Shown here: piece by piece, positions 19,887 to 29,532 of the stretch
How the letters are laid out: every line of letters starts with the position of its first letter
Position numbering within the stretch: the stretch's first letter is position 1
Assembly (NCBI GenBank): GCA_902805915.1
Contig: CADCUO010000005.1
Coordinates: forward strand, 1 to 40,728
Direction: 5' to 3'
Length of the DNA: 40,728 nucleotides
Source: an uncultured Propionibacteriaceae bacterium
GTDB taxonomy: Bacteria > Actinomycetota > Actinomycetes > Propionibacteriales > Propionibacteriaceae
The notes under the pieces: model-generated
What the model saw: only the letters and a program-made list of their open reading frames with translations
Database searches by the model: none
What the model was told of the DNA's origin: nothing
Program-made: the position numbers and the translations under genes

Positions 19887-21090
19887 TCTCGTGCGAACCG
19901 GTGCCCAGCAGTGCGTCGACGAACACCTCAGGCTCGAACGGCGCCAGGTCGTCGACCCCTTCGCCGAGACCGACGAGCTTGACCGGAACCCCGAGCTCGC
20001 GTTGCACCTGGACCACGATGCCGCCCTTGGCTGACCCGTCGAGCTTGGTCAGCACGATTCCGCTGACGTTGACGACGTCGGCGAAGATCCGGGCCTGGGT
20101 CAGACCGTTCTGACCCGTGGTGGCGTCCAGCACCAGCAGCACCTCGCTAACCGGGGCCTGCCGCTCGATCACCCGCTTCACCTTGCCGAGCTCGTCCATC
20201 AGGCCGGTCTTGGTGTGCAGGCGGCCGGCAGTGTCGATCAGCACCACGTCCACCTCCGCTTCGATCCCGACCTTGACGGCTTCGAAAGCCACACTGGCCG
20301 GGTCCGCGCCTTCGGCACCGCGTACCGTCGGCACGCCCACCCGGCTGCCCCAGGTCTGGAGCTGCTCGGCGGCTGCGGCGCGGAAGGTGTCGGCTGCTCC
20401 GAGCAGTACGTCCCTGTCCTCGGCCACCAGAACCCGGGCCAGCTTGCCGGCGGTGGTGGTCTTGCCGGTGCCGTTGACGCCAACGATCAGCACCACGGCC
20501 GGGGTGTCGGTCCGGGCCGTGTTCAGTGACCGGTCAAGGCTTGGGTCGACCAGCTTCACCAGCTCTTCGCGGAGCACGTTCCGGGCCGCGCCGGAGTCGG
20601 CGAGTCCTTCCACCCGCAGCCGGGAGCGCAACGCAGTCACCAGCTCGGTGGTCGGACCGACCCCCAGATCGGAGGTCAGCAGGGTGTCCTCGAAGTCTTC
20701 CCAGGTGTCCTCGTCGATCCGGTCCCGGGCGATCAGTGCCAGCAGGCCGCGGCTCAGGGCAGTGTTGGTGCCGGCCAGCCGGAGCCGCAGCCGGGCCAGC
20801 CTGCTCTGCAGCGCCTCCGGCCGCTCCAGCATTGGTTCCGGAGCAGTCTCCAGGTCCGGCTGCAGCGAGATAAGAGCGTCGGTGGGCGGCGCCGTACGGT
20901 CGCGTTTGTCGAGGTCGACGCCGCCAGCACCGTCGGATCGGGCAGCCGCCCGCGATGTCGGGCCATCCTCCAGCTCGGCTGCCGACTTCCCACGCTGCAG
21001 TGCTGGCCCACCGCCGGCCACGAAGCCGACGACCACCAGGGCAGCAATCACGACCGCGCCGACAACAAGCCACAGAGTTGTTACATCCAC
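19867..21090 (-). CDS. ftsY: Signal recognition particle receptor FtsY
   Basis: N-terminal TM; VLIVGVNGTGKTTTAGKLARVL; GAADTFRAAAAEQLQTWG; DTAGRLHTKTGLMDEL; TKLDGSAKGG. Confidence 0.97.
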   Translation of the reverse strand: MDVTTLWLVVGAVVIAALVVVGFVAGGGPALQRGKSAAELEDGPTSRAAARSDGAGGVDLDKRDRTAPPTDALISLQPDLETAPEPMLERPEALQSRLARLRLRLAGTNTALSRGLLALIARDRIDEDTWEDFEDTLLTSDLGVGPTTELVTALRSRLRVEGLADSGAARNVLREELVKLVDPSLDRSLNTARTDTPAVVLIVGVNGTGKTTTAGKLARVLVAEDRDVLLGAADTFRAAAAEQLQTWGSRVGVPTVRGAEGADPASVAFEAVKVGIEAEVDVVLIDTAGRLHTKTGLMDELGKVKRVIERQAPVSEVLLVLDATTGQNGLTQARIFADVVNVSGIVLTKLDGSAKGGIVVQVQRELGVPVKLVGLGEGVDDLAPFEPEVFVDALLGTGSHEITNNRH

Positions 21091-21131
21091 CGGGTCATCC
21101 TAATGGCGCCGGTGAGCGCGGGCCGGGTCGA

Positions 21132-21353
21132 TTACCGGCGCTTGGACGCCTTTGCGCCGTACCGGTTGAGTATCCGGGTGAACCGCGCCGGCGGTTCGGC
21201 CTCACCGTTGAGGTGTCTGGCCGCCTTGGCGAAACGGTCGGCGAGCAGCGGGGCGCGGGACTTGCCGCGGCCCTCCATGCCGAGGAGGACGACCCCCGCC
21301 GTACCTCCGGCAACAGACAAGATCACGAACATGGCAACGACGATGGACGTCAC
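21132..21353 (-). CDS. Small single-TM membrane protein of unknown function
   Basis: GTG start at 21353 gives VTSIVVAMFVILSVAGGTAGVVLLGMEGRGKSRAPLLADRFAKAARHLNGEAEPPARFTRILNRYGAKASKRR; AAAGG-like SD upstream. A start at 21428 is also possible. Confidence 0.55.
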   Translation of the reverse strand: MTSIVVAMFVILSVAGGTAGVVLLGMEGRGKSRAPLLADRFAKAARHLNGEAEPPARFTRILNRYGAKASKRR

Positions 21354-21500
21354 GGACGGGCCTTTCACAGCAGCGAACAGGTGCGGGGGTAGGCAGGCCT
21401 TCGTTTGGCCCACACCCGATTGTGACATCCGGCTGGACCAGATCGAAGACCTCGGCCGAGTGGCTCGCTGAGCGGTTGGGTCACAGTTTCGTCACTCGGG

Positions 21501-24500
21501 TCAGGCCACCGACTCCGCCTGCGGCTCCCGTAGCCGCTGGCTGATCACCGCCGACACGCCATCGCCTCGCATGGTGACCCCGTACAGCGCGTCTGCTACC
21601 TCCATCGTCCGTTTCTGATGGGTGATCACCAGCAGCTGGCTGTTGCTGCGGAGCTCCTCATAGATCTCCAGCAGCCGACCCAGGTTCGTGTCGTCCAACG
21701 CCGCCTCCACCTCGTCCAGGATGTAGAAGGGGCTGGGTCGGGCGACGAACAGCGAGACCAGGAACGCCACCGCGACCAGCGACCGCTCCCCGCCGGACAG
21801 CAGGGACAGCCGTTTCACCTTCTTGCCGGGCGGCCGTGCTTCGACGTCCACGCCGGTGCTGAGCCAGTTGCCCGGCTCGGTCAGGATGAGGCGCCCCTCG
21901 CCGCCCGGGAAAAGCCGGGCGAAGACCCGGACGAAGGCCTGCTCGACGTCCGCGTACGCCTCGGCGAACACCTGTTGCACCCGGTGGTCCACCTCGTCGA
22001 TGATCTCCAGCAGGTCCGTGCGGGTCCGCTTCAGGTCGTCGAGCTGCTCGGAGAGGAACCGGTGCCGCTCCTCCATCGCGTCGAACTCCTCCAGGGCCAG
22101 CGGGTTGACCCGGCCGAGCACCCCAAGTGACCGCTCCGCCGCGCGGAGCCTCTTCTGCTGCTCCTCCCGCCGGTACGGGACCGGGTCGGGCTGCTCGTCG
22201 TCCTCGGTCAATGCTGACCCGTCCTCGCGGACCAGCACGGGCACGGCCACGTCTGGCCCGTACTCGGTCCGCAAGGTGTCCGGGTCGAGGCCGAGCTCGG
22301 TCATCGCCTTGTCGGCCAGCGCCTCGACCCGCATCTGCTGCTCGGCCCGCGCCAGCTCGTCGCGGTGTACCGAATCGACCAGGGTCTCGAAGTCGGCGCT
22401 CAAGGCACGGACCCGGGCCCGACAGTGCGACAAGGCTGCGTCGGCCGCTGTCCGGGCGGCTTCGGCCTCGGCACGGACGGCGGCCGCCTGCGCCAGCGAC
22501 TCCTCCACCCTGCGGACCAGATGCCCGCCGGCGGCATACACGGCGACAGCCGTCTCCGCCTCCAGCTTCATCCGCTCCCGTCGCGCCAGCGCCTTGGCTC
22601 GTGCCTGCCGCTCGTTCTCTGCCGCTCGGCGCAACGAGTCGGCGCGACCGGCGACGGCGCGTACTCGCTCCTCCATCGTCCGCAAGGCCAACCGGGCGTC
22701 CATCTCGGCCGCGCGCGCGAGCCGAGCCTGCTCGGCCAGCTCGTCACGGGTGCTGGGGTCTGGGTCGACATCGTCCTCGGTCTGCTCGGCTGCGTCCAGG
22801 CGGCGCTCGAGGTCGGCGAGGCCGTCGACGTTGGCGTCGCGGGCATGTTCGGCGGTGACGATCGCCTGGCTCAGCCGGTCGGCCTCCCCGCGGGCGGACT
22901 TTGCGGTCGAGCTGAGCTGTCCCAGCTCCTCGGCCAGTGCTGCCATTGCGGCGTCGGACTCGTGCAGCCGGGCCAGAGCCGTCTCAACGCGTTGGGCTGC
23001 CCGGCGGTGCTCATCCTCCAGCTGGGTCTGGGCGAAGCGGAGCCGTTCGCAGACATGCTGCGCCTCGGTCAGCCGGCTCTCGGCGTCGTCGATCGCTGCC
23101 TGCACCTCGATCAGGCTCGGCTGAGCCGACGACCCGCCCGAGGCGAAGTAGGTGCTCAGCACGTCGCCGTCCCGAGTTACCGCGACCAGATCGGGCGTCG
23201 CCTCGACCAGCGACTGGGCGGTGAGCAGGTCGTCCACGACTGCAACCTTGTGCAGCACCCGGTGCACTGCCGCACGCAGGTCGTCCCGGCAGTCCACCAC
23301 GTCGACGGCGTACCGGCTCCCGTTGGGCAGCTGAGGCCACCCGGTAGAGGAGTCCACGGCCTGACCGCCACCCAGTAGTAGTCCGGCCCGGCCGAGGTCT
23401 GCCACCTTGAGATGGCTGAAGGCGGCCGCGGCGGCGTCCAGCCCGGTGACCGCGACGGCATCCGCAGCGGCACCAAAGGCGGCTGCGATCGCGGTTTCGT
23501 AGGACGGCTCGACACTGACCAGCGCGGCCACCGACCCGAGCAGCCCGTCAACCTTGTCCGTGGCTGCCAGCAGCGCGGTGGAGGCGTCCTTGCGGTTCAG
23601 CCCGACCTGGAGGGCTTCGACCCGGGCCGCCAGTGCCGCCCGGTCCTGCGCGGCCTGAAGCTCTGCGTGACGCAGCTCGGTCAGCCGGGCGTCCAGGGTG
23701 TCCAGCTCCTGCTGGGCCGTCTCGTACTCCGCATCCAGCCCCAGCTCGCCGTCGTCCAACCCGGCGACCTTGGTCTCCAGTGAGGTGAAGGCCCGAGTCG
23801 CCTGCTCCGCCCGCTCCTCGGCCTCGAGCTGTGCGGCGCTGAGCCGACCGATCTCGGCCTCGGCTGCTTCCGCCCGGCTGCGGAGCGAGTTGACCTGGCC
23901 GGTGAGTCGGGCTAGGCCTTCCCGCCGATCAGCTGCCGCCCGCACCAGCCCAGCCAGCCGGGTCTCCTCGGCCCGGTGCGCGCCTTCGGCACTCTCCCGT
24001 CGAGCGGAGGCGTCGGCCAAGGCCCGCGACTTCTCGCCGACCTCGCTGGCCAGCTCCTGCTCCTGGACCTCTACGGCGACGGCCTCGGCATCGAGCTGGC
24101 CGGGGTCACGGCCGTGACGTAGCTCGCCCGGGTTGTCGTCGGCGTTGCGGATCCGTTCCCGGGCGATGGACACCGTTGTAGCCACCCGCTCCCGGAGCGC
24201 CGCCAGCGCGTACCAGGTCTCCTGTGCGCTGGTCAAACGTGGCGCACCGCCGCGCACCGCCTCCTCGGCTTCAATCTCAGCAGTGCGGGCCTCGGTCAGC
24301 GCGTGCTCCAGCGCGGTCCGGCGTTGCCGCAGCGCCTGCTCGTCGGCGAGCTCGGTCTTCAAGGTCGACATCGCCTGCAGCAGGTCGTCGGCGATCAGCC
24401 GGGCTTTGGAGTCGCGGACCTCCGCTTGGATCACGGCAGCCTTGCGGGCCACCTCGGCCTGGCGGCCCAACGGCTTGAGCTGACGGCGGATCTCGGTGAT

Positions 24501-25085
24501 CAGATCGGAGAGCCGGTTGAGGTTCACCTCGCAGGCGTCGAGCTTGCGGAGTGCCTTGTCCTTGCGTTTGCGGTGCTTCAGCACGCCGGCTGCTTCTTCG
24601 ATGAAGCCGCGGCGGCCCTCAGGGGTTGCCTGCAGGATGCTGTCCAGCTGACCCTGACCCACGATGACGTGCATCTCGCGGCCGATGCCGGAGTCGCTCA
24701 GCAGGTCCTGGACGTCCAGCAGTCTCGCCGCGCTGCCGTTGATGGCGTACTCGGATCCGCCGTTGCGGAACATGGTGCGCGAGATGGTCACCTCGGCGTA
24801 CTCGATCGGCAGCGCCCCGTCGGAGTTGTCGATGGTCAGCACCACCTCGGCCCGGCCCAGCGGCGCCCGGCCGGATGTGCCGGCGAAGATGACGTCCTCC
24901 ATCTTTCCGCCGCGCAGGCTCTTGGCTCCCTGCTCGCCCATCACCCAGCTGAGGGCGTCGACGACGTTGGACTTGCCGGACCCGTTCGGTCCGACGACGC
25001 AGGTGATGCCCGGCTCGAAGTTCAGTGTTGTTGCGGACGCGAAGGACTTGAAGCCGCGCAGCGTCAAGCTCTTGAGGTACAACAC
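21501..25085 (-). CDS. smc: Chromosome segregation protein SMC
   Basis: MLYLKSLTLRGFKSFASATTLNFEPGITCVVGPNGSGKSNVVDALSWVMGEQGAKSLRGGKMEDVIFAGT; long coiled coils; LLSGGERSLVAVAFLVSLF; FYILDEVEAALDDTN. Confidence 0.97.
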   Translation of the reverse strand: MLYLKSLTLRGFKSFASATTLNFEPGITCVVGPNGSGKSNVVDALSWVMGEQGAKSLRGGKMEDVIFAGTSGRAPLGRAEVVLTIDNSDGALPIEYAEVTISRTMFRNGGSEYAINGSAARLLDVQDLLSDSGIGREMHVIVGQGQLDSILQATPEGRRGFIEEAAGVLKHRKRKDKALRKLDACEVNLNRLSDLITEIRRQLKPLGRQAEVARKAAVIQAEVRDSKARLIADDLLQAMSTLKTELADEQALRQRRTALEHALTEARTAEIEAEEAVRGGAPRLTSAQETWYALAALRERVATTVSIARERIRNADDNPGELRHGRDPGQLDAEAVAVEVQEQELASEVGEKSRALADASARRESAEGAHRAEETRLAGLVRAAADRREGLARLTGQVNSLRSRAEAAEAEIGRLSAAQLEAEERAEQATRAFTSLETKVAGLDDGELGLDAEYETAQQELDTLDARLTELRHAELQAAQDRAALAARVEALQVGLNRKDASTALLAATDKVDGLLGSVAALVSVEPSYETAIAAAFGAAADAVAVTGLDAAAAAFSHLKVADLGRAGLLLGGGQAVDSSTGWPQLPNGSRYAVDVVDCRDDLRAAVHRVLHKVAVVDDLLTAQSLVEATPDLVAVTRDGDVLSTYFASGGSSAQPSLIEVQAAIDDAESRLTEAQHVCERLRFAQTQLEDEHRRAAQRVETALARLHESDAAMAALAEELGQLSSTAKSARGEADRLSQAIVTAEHARDANVDGLADLERRLDAAEQTEDDVDPDPSTRDELAEQARLARAAEMDARLALRTMEERVRAVAGRADSLRRAAENERQARAKALARRERMKLEAETAVAVYAAGGHLVRRVEESLAQAAAVRAEAEAARTAADAALSHCRARVRALSADFETLVDSVHRDELARAEQQMRVEALADKAMTELGLDPDTLRTEYGPDVAVPVLVREDGSALTEDDEQPDPVPYRREEQQKRLRAAERSLGVLGRVNPLALEEFDAMEERHRFLSEQLDDLKRTRTDLLEIIDEVDHRVQQVFAEAYADVEQAFVRVFARLFPGGEGRLILTEPGNWLSTGVDVEARPPGKKVKRLSLLSGGERSLVAVAFLVSLFVARPSPFYILDEVEAALDDTNLGRLLEIYEELRSNSQLLVITHQKRTMEVADALYGVTMRGDGVSAVISQRLREPQAESVA

Positions 25086-25155
25086 AAGCCTTTCATCGGT
25101 CGCCTGTGGGAAGGCTTTGCCACTGTAACCGAGGCCGTCGCCGTTCGAGGCAACC

Positions 25156-25749
25156 TCAGGCGGTGCCGGCGGGCGTGTCTTCGGAGGTGCTGTCCGGGGT
25201 CACCCCGAGTGCCGCCATCCGCGTCCGCCCGCGGACCGAGCGGAAGGTCCACAGCTTGTTGAGGACGAAGGAGACCGGTGTAATGACGATGACGGTGATG
25301 AGCTGGGCCCAGTAGAGCCGGGTCCGGAAACCGGTGGTGTCGTTGAAGAAGGCAGGCGACAATGCGATCGGCGAGCCGGGGTGCATCAGGGCGGTGAGGA
25401 TCGCCAGCCCCACCACCTGACCGAGCAGCCCAACGGCCAGGAACGGGAAGTACTCCCGAAACCAACCGGAGTGTGCCGCACTCTTGAAGGTCCACCGTCG
25501 GTTGAGCTGGAAGTTCCACAGGTTCGCGACCAGAAAGGCCATCGTGGAGTAGACGTGGTACCACCGCACGTTGAACTCCGTCAGCGGTAGGTTCCAGAAG
25601 ACACCGTCCTCGTCGGGGCCGAGCTTGTTGGCGACGATGACGGCGAGCAGGTTGACCAGAACGCCGGAGCCGCCCACCAACCCGAACCGGAACAGCAGGA
25701 TCCAGTTCTGCCCATGGCGGACGAAGATGAAGTGTCTGAGGCGGTCCAC
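25156..25749 (-). CDS. GtrA family membrane protein
   Basis: LFRFGLVGGSGVLVNLLAVIV...LVANLWNFQLNRRWTFKS...FVLNKLWTFRS; GtrA-type 4-TM pattern. Confidence 0.88.
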   Translation of the reverse strand: MDRLRHFIFVRHGQNWILLFRFGLVGGSGVLVNLLAVIVANKLGPDEDGVFWNLPLTEFNVRWYHVYSTMAFLVANLWNFQLNRRWTFKSAAHSGWFREYFPFLAVGLLGQVVGLAILTALMHPGSPIALSPAFFNDTTGFRTRLYWAQLITVIVITPVSFVLNKLWTFRSVRGRTRMAALGVTPDSTSEDTPAGTA

Positions 25750-25764
25750 GATCAGTAGAGACTA

Positions 25765-25799
25765 CCGGCAGCCGCCCTGGTGAGGGCGGTCACAGCCGG
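25765..25799 (-). terminator. Hairpin at the mutM 3' end
   Basis: ccggc-a-gccgccc (tggtga) gggcggt-caca-gccgg; overlaps the mutM stop codon region. Confidence 0.45.
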
Positions 25800-26644
25800 G
25801 CGTGCCGAGGCACCCGCTGGCAGCGCGGGCAGCGATAGGAGGACCGGTTCATAAAGGCTTCCCGGCGGATCGGCGTACCGCAGCGTGGGCAGGGATGCCC
25901 CTCGCGGCCATAGACCGCAAGGGATCGGTTGAAGTACCCGCTGGACCCGTTGACATTGACGTACAGGGAGTCGAAAGAGGTGCCTCCCTCGGCTAGGGCC
26001 TCCCGCATCACCGCAGCTGCTGCGGTGATGAGCGCCGCCGCCGCCGCGCGAGGCAGCGAATCTGTGGCTCGGGCGTAGTGCAGCCGCGCTCGCCACAGTG
26101 CCTCGTCGGCGTAGATGTTGCCGATCCCCGACACCAGTTGCTGGTCCAGCAGAGCCCGCTTCACACCGGTGCGCTTGGTTCGTAGCTTCGCCACGGCGGC
26201 GCCGAGGTCGAACTGCGGGTCGAAGGGGTCGCGGCCGATGTGGGCAACCTCCGCCGGTAGCTCCGCGCCGTCGGGCGACACCGAGAGTCCGCCGAACATT
26301 CGCTGGTCGACGAACCTCAGCTGCGGGTCACCGTCGCCGAAGGTGAACAGGACCCGGGTATTGGGTGCGATCGCCGCCTCGGCCGCGTCGAGGCGGAACT
26401 GTCCGCTCATTCCCAGATGGGCCAGCAGCGCGTCCCCGTCGGCGAACGGCAGCCACAGGTACTTGCCGCGTCGGCACGGCTCGGTGAAGGTGCGTCCCTG
26501 CAGCTGTGTGGCGAAGTCGTCAGCACCCAGAAGATGACGCCGGACGGGTCGCGGATGCAAGACTTCGACCCGCGCGATCTGGCGCCCGGCGATACCAGCC
26601 GCCAAGCCTCGGCGAACCACCTCCACCTCGGGCAGCTCAGGCAT
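25790..26644 (-). CDS. mutM: Formamidopyrimidine-DNA glycosylase
   Basis: [41 protein letters not shown]-terminal zinc finger [25 protein letters not shown]. Confidence 0.97.
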   Translation of the reverse strand: MPELPEVEVVRRGLAAGIAGRQIARVEVLHPRPVRRHLLGADDFATQLQGRTFTEPCRRGKYLWLPFADGDALLAHLGMSGQFRLDAAEAAIAPNTRVLFTFGDGDPQLRFVDQRMFGGLSVSPDGAELPAEVAHIGRDPFDPQFDLGAAVAKLRTKRTGVKRALLDQQLVSGIGNIYADEALWRARLHYARATDSLPRAAAAALITAAAAVMREALAEGGTSFDSLYVNVNGSSGYFNRSLAVYGREGHPCPRCGTPIRREAFMNRSSYRCPRCQRVPRHARL

Positions 26645-26675
26645 GGCGGCTCAGCATCTCAGCAGATCGGCCGGA

Positions 26676-27413
26676 CTACCCGCTGAGCGGGGTTCGACGG
26701 GTGTTGCGCTGATCCAGCGCAGTCGAAAGCGCACTGAACGCCTCAGCCGCGGCGTTCTGCTCGGCTTCCTTCTTGTTCGATCCTGCACCCGGTCCGTAGC
26801 TCTGCCCGTCGATCCGGACCATGGCCTCGAATGTCTTGGCATGGTCGGGACCGGACTCGTCCACCTCGTACACGGGGACGCCCAGGCCGGAGAGGGACGC
26901 GATCTCCTGCAGACTCGTCTTCCAGTCCAGGCCGGCGCCGCGGGTTGCCACATCGGCCATCAGCGGGTCGAAAAGATGATGCACCAGGACCCGAGCGGAG
27001 TCGATGCCGTGCTGCACGAACACCGCCCCGATCACGGCTTCCATCGTGTCAGCCAGGATGGATGACTTGTCCCTACCGCCCGTCGCCTCTTCACCGCGAC
27101 CGAGCTTGACGACCGCCCCGAGGTCGAGGCCGCGCGCCACGTCAGCGAGAGCGCGCGAGTTCACCACCGCTGCCCGGAACTTGGCCAGCTGGCCCTCCGA
27201 GAGATCCGGGAACGACACGAACAGGTGCTCCGTCACCACCAGACCGAGCACGGAGTCCCCCAGGAACTCCAGTCGCTCGTTGGTCGGCAACCCGCCTTGC
27301 TCGTACGCGAACGAACGGTGAGTAAGGGCACGCTCCAAGAGGTCGGGGTCAAGAGAGAGCCCGAGCTCGGTGAGGAGCGCTTCCACGGTGATACCGGAAG
27401 CCGCTTTCGACAT
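26676..27413 (-). CDS. rnc: Ribonuclease III
   Basis: ATG at 27413 gives [65 protein letters not shown]; dsRBD at the C-terminus. The ORF-track start at 27614 is over-extended across rpmF. Confidence 0.97.
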   Translation of the reverse strand: MSKAASGITVEALLTELGLSLDPDLLERALTHRSFAYEQGGLPTNERLEFLGDSVLGLVVTEHLFVSFPDLSEGQLAKFRAAVVNSRALADVARGLDLGAVVKLGRGEEATGGRDKSSILADTMEAVIGAVFVQHGIDSARVLVHHLFDPLMADVATRGAGLDWKTSLQEIASLSGLGVPVYEVDESGPDHAKTFEAMVRIDGQSYGPGAGSNKKEAEQNAAAEAFSALSTALDQRNTRRTPLSG

Positions 27414-27415
27414 GG

Positions 27416-27607
27416 TCAGGAGGCGAGCACCTGTCGACGGGCCGCGCGGGGGCCGTACTGACCGCAGGATGGGCACGCGGTGTGCGGCAGGTGCTTCTCG
27501 CGGCAGGCAGGATTGGCGCAGGTCACCAGGACAGGTGCGGTTGCCTTCCACTGCGCGCGGCGGTGCCGCGTGTTGCTGCGTGACATCTTCCTCTTCGGAA
27601 CGGCCAC
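27416..27607 (-). CDS. rpmF: 50S ribosomal protein L32 (zinc-binding type)
   Basis: [52 protein letters not shown]. Confidence 0.97.
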   Translation of the reverse strand: MAVPKRKMSRSNTRHRRAQWKATAPVLVTCANPACREKHLPHTACPSCGQYGPRAARRQVLAS

Positions 27608-27648
27608 GGTTCACTCCTTGCTGCTCCAGTGTGTCTGGAGACGTTCAT

Positions 27649-28257
27649 CTATCCCTGGGCGGATTCTGCGTTGTCGGATCTATAGGCGCTGCTGGAACTA
27701 ACGGCACTGCTGGATCTGTCGTCTGCGAGAGCAGCGAGCTTGCCCCAACGGGGATCGATCGGCTGCTCATGCGTGTGTTCTGGGTCGCCATTGAGGTCGG
27801 CACCACACAGGATGCACAGCCCTTGGCAGTCGTCTCGGCACAGCGGTTGAAACGGCAGGTCGAGCACCACTCCGTCGCGGAGCAAGGGCTCGAGGTCGAC
27901 CAGGTCGCCCTCCAGCCTGCTGGCCTCGTCTTCGGTCGCCTCGCTCCCGGGATAGACGAACAGCTCCTGCACATCGACCTCCATCTCGCCGGAGATCTCC
28001 GTCAGGCACCGTACGCACTCACCCGCGAGAGTGACGCTCGCGACACCGGTGACCAGCACTCCCTCGACCACGGACTCGAGCCGAAGATCCAGCTCGATCG
28101 GAGATCCGGGTGGTACCCCGATCACTGCAATCCCGAGGTCCGCCGGAGCATCGACGGACGTCTGAATCTGCTTCATAGCGCCCGCGCGACGTCCCAGCTC
28201 GTGGGTGTCCAGGACCAGTCCGGAGCGGCGGTCCAGCGGGCGATGCGGCGAACTCAT
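27649..28257 (-). CDS. DUF177/YceD family protein
   Basis: ECVRCLTEISGEMEVDVQELFVYP...LVDLEPLLRDGVVLDLPFQPLCRDDCQGLCILCGADLN; directly upstream of rpmF. Start set to the ATG at 28257. Confidence 0.93.
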   Translation of the reverse strand: MSSPHRPLDRRSGLVLDTHELGRRAGAMKQIQTSVDAPADLGIAVIGVPPGSPIELDLRLESVVEGVLVTGVASVTLAGECVRCLTEISGEMEVDVQELFVYPGSEATEDEASRLEGDLVDLEPLLRDGVVLDLPFQPLCRDDCQGLCILCGADLNGDPEHTHEQPIDPRWGKLAALADDRSSSAVSSSSAYRSDNAESAQG

Positions 28258-28348
28258 CGCAATCCTTCCATGCCAGCGGCCCGACACTGCCGTGACCGAC
28301 GCACCACTTTACCGGTGCACCAGATATCGACCAAACCGGCTTATCCCC

Positions 28349-28402
28349 GGGCGTCGGGCTAAAGGGCGGAAGGGCCAAGCGGGCGAAGGGCTAAGGGGAG
28401 GG
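28349..28402 (+). other. Two tandem putative G-quadruplex motifs
   Basis: 28349-28374 ggg-cgtc-ggg-ctaaa-ggg-cggaa-ggg; 28381-28402 ggg-cgaa-ggg-ctaa-gggg-a-ggg. Confidence 0.6.
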
Positions 28403-28425
28403 AATGGAAGCCGGACCGGATGTCA

Positions 28426-28905
28426 TCATGTCATCGCCTGGTCGAGGCCGCTGCGCTCGGCCAGTCGACCGCGTGCAGTCTTGACCTGGCTGGAGGTCTT
28501 GTGCAGGACCGACTCGAAGCTGGCCATCCGCGAGTCGATGAAGACATCCGTCTCTCGCCGGAGTGCGGCGGCATCCGCCTCGGCGTCTGCTCTGATCTTC
28601 GCCGCCACCTCCTCGGCCACCCGGACGATCTCGCTGCTGTGGGCCAGCTCGGCGGCGTGCTCTTGAGCCTCGCGCAGGATACGGCCTGCCTCGGTCGCCC
28701 CCTCGGCGATCTTTGACTCGCTCCGGTCGATGATCGCCTGTGCGTCCGCGATCTCGTCCGGCAACCCCTGGATCGCGTCGTCGATCACGGCTAGTACCTC
28801 CCCGCGGTTGATCACGCAGGAGGCTGACATCGGCATCGCCCGAGCGTTCGCGATCAGCTCCCGCAGCTGAGCGAGCTTTCGTTCTGCCGTTTCACGCTCC
28901 GCCAT
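28426..28905 (-). CDS. Conserved coiled-coil protein (DivIVA-like/ATPase-subunit-like helical)
   Basis: Long heptad-rich helix GRILREAQEHAAELAHSSEIVRVAEEVAAKIRADAEADAAALRRETDVFIDSRMASFESVL; located between coaD and DUF177. Confidence 0.75.
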   Translation of the reverse strand: MAERETAERKLAQLRELIANARAMPMSASCVINRGEVLAVIDDAIQGLPDEIADAQAIIDRSESKIAEGATEAGRILREAQEHAAELAHSSEIVRVAEEVAAKIRADAEADAAALRRETDVFIDSRMASFESVLHKTSSQVKTARGRLAERSGLDQAMT

Positions 28906-28961
28906 GGCATGAAATGTAACGCCTCCCCGACCGGACTCAAATCTCGCAGCGACTCCGCCGC

Positions 28962-29519
28962 TCAGCCGGTCTCGGCGGCGCGCTGTCGGACCCGTTCAGC
29001 GGTCCGGGCAGCGACCTGCGGCGGCAGGAACTGGTCGACATCACCGCCCAGGGTGGCCACCTCCCGGACGAGGCTGGAGGAGACGTACGACCACTGCGCG
29101 GCGGTCGGCATGAATACGGTGTCGATTCCGGACAGCTGCTTGTTCATCTGCGCCATCTGCAGCTCGTAGTCGAAGTCGGAGACGAAGCGGAGCCCTTTGA
29201 CGATGGCAGCGATGTCGTGGGCAGCGCAGAACTCCACCAGCAACCCGCTGAACAACCTCACCTCGACGCCCGGCCAGGGTCGACAAGCCTCCACCAGCAT
29301 CTCCACCCGCTCCTGCGGGGCGAACAGGGCGTTCTTGCTCATATTCGTGCCTACCGCTACCACCACCGTGTCGAACAGGTACGCGCTCCGCTCGATGATG
29401 TCGAGGTGGCCAGATGTCACCGGGTCGAACGAGCCGGGGCACACCGCACGACGGCCGGAGAGCCCTCGCTGCTCCGTTGACATGGGCCGCTCCGTTGACT
29501 CGGACTGCTCCGTTGACAT
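28962..29519 (-). CDS. coaD: Pantetheine-phosphate adenylyltransferase
   Basis: RAVCPGSFDPVTSGHLDIIERSAYLFDTVVVAVGTNMSKNALF. Alternative in-frame ATG at 29483. Confidence 0.95.
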   Translation of the reverse strand: MSTEQSESTERPMSTEQRGLSGRRAVCPGSFDPVTSGHLDIIERSAYLFDTVVVAVGTNMSKNALFAPQERVEMLVEACRPWPGVEVRLFSGLLVEFCAAHDIAAIVKGLRFVSDFDYELQMAQMNKQLSGIDTVFMPTAAQWSYVSSSLVREVATLGGDVDQFLPPQVAARTAERVRQRAAETG

Positions 29520-29524
29520 GGGAG
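29471..29524. repeat. Three 18-bp imperfect tandem repeats at the coaD start (6-aa units MSTEQS/ESTERP/MSTEQR)
   Basis: gctccgttgacatgggcc-gctccgttgactcggact-gctccgttgacatgggag. Confidence 0.9.
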
Positions 29525-29532
29525 CGACGGTA

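Noticed and set aside
27414-27614. N-terminal extension of the rnc ORF
   Set aside because: It is rpmF read in another frame; rnc starts at the ATG at 27413.
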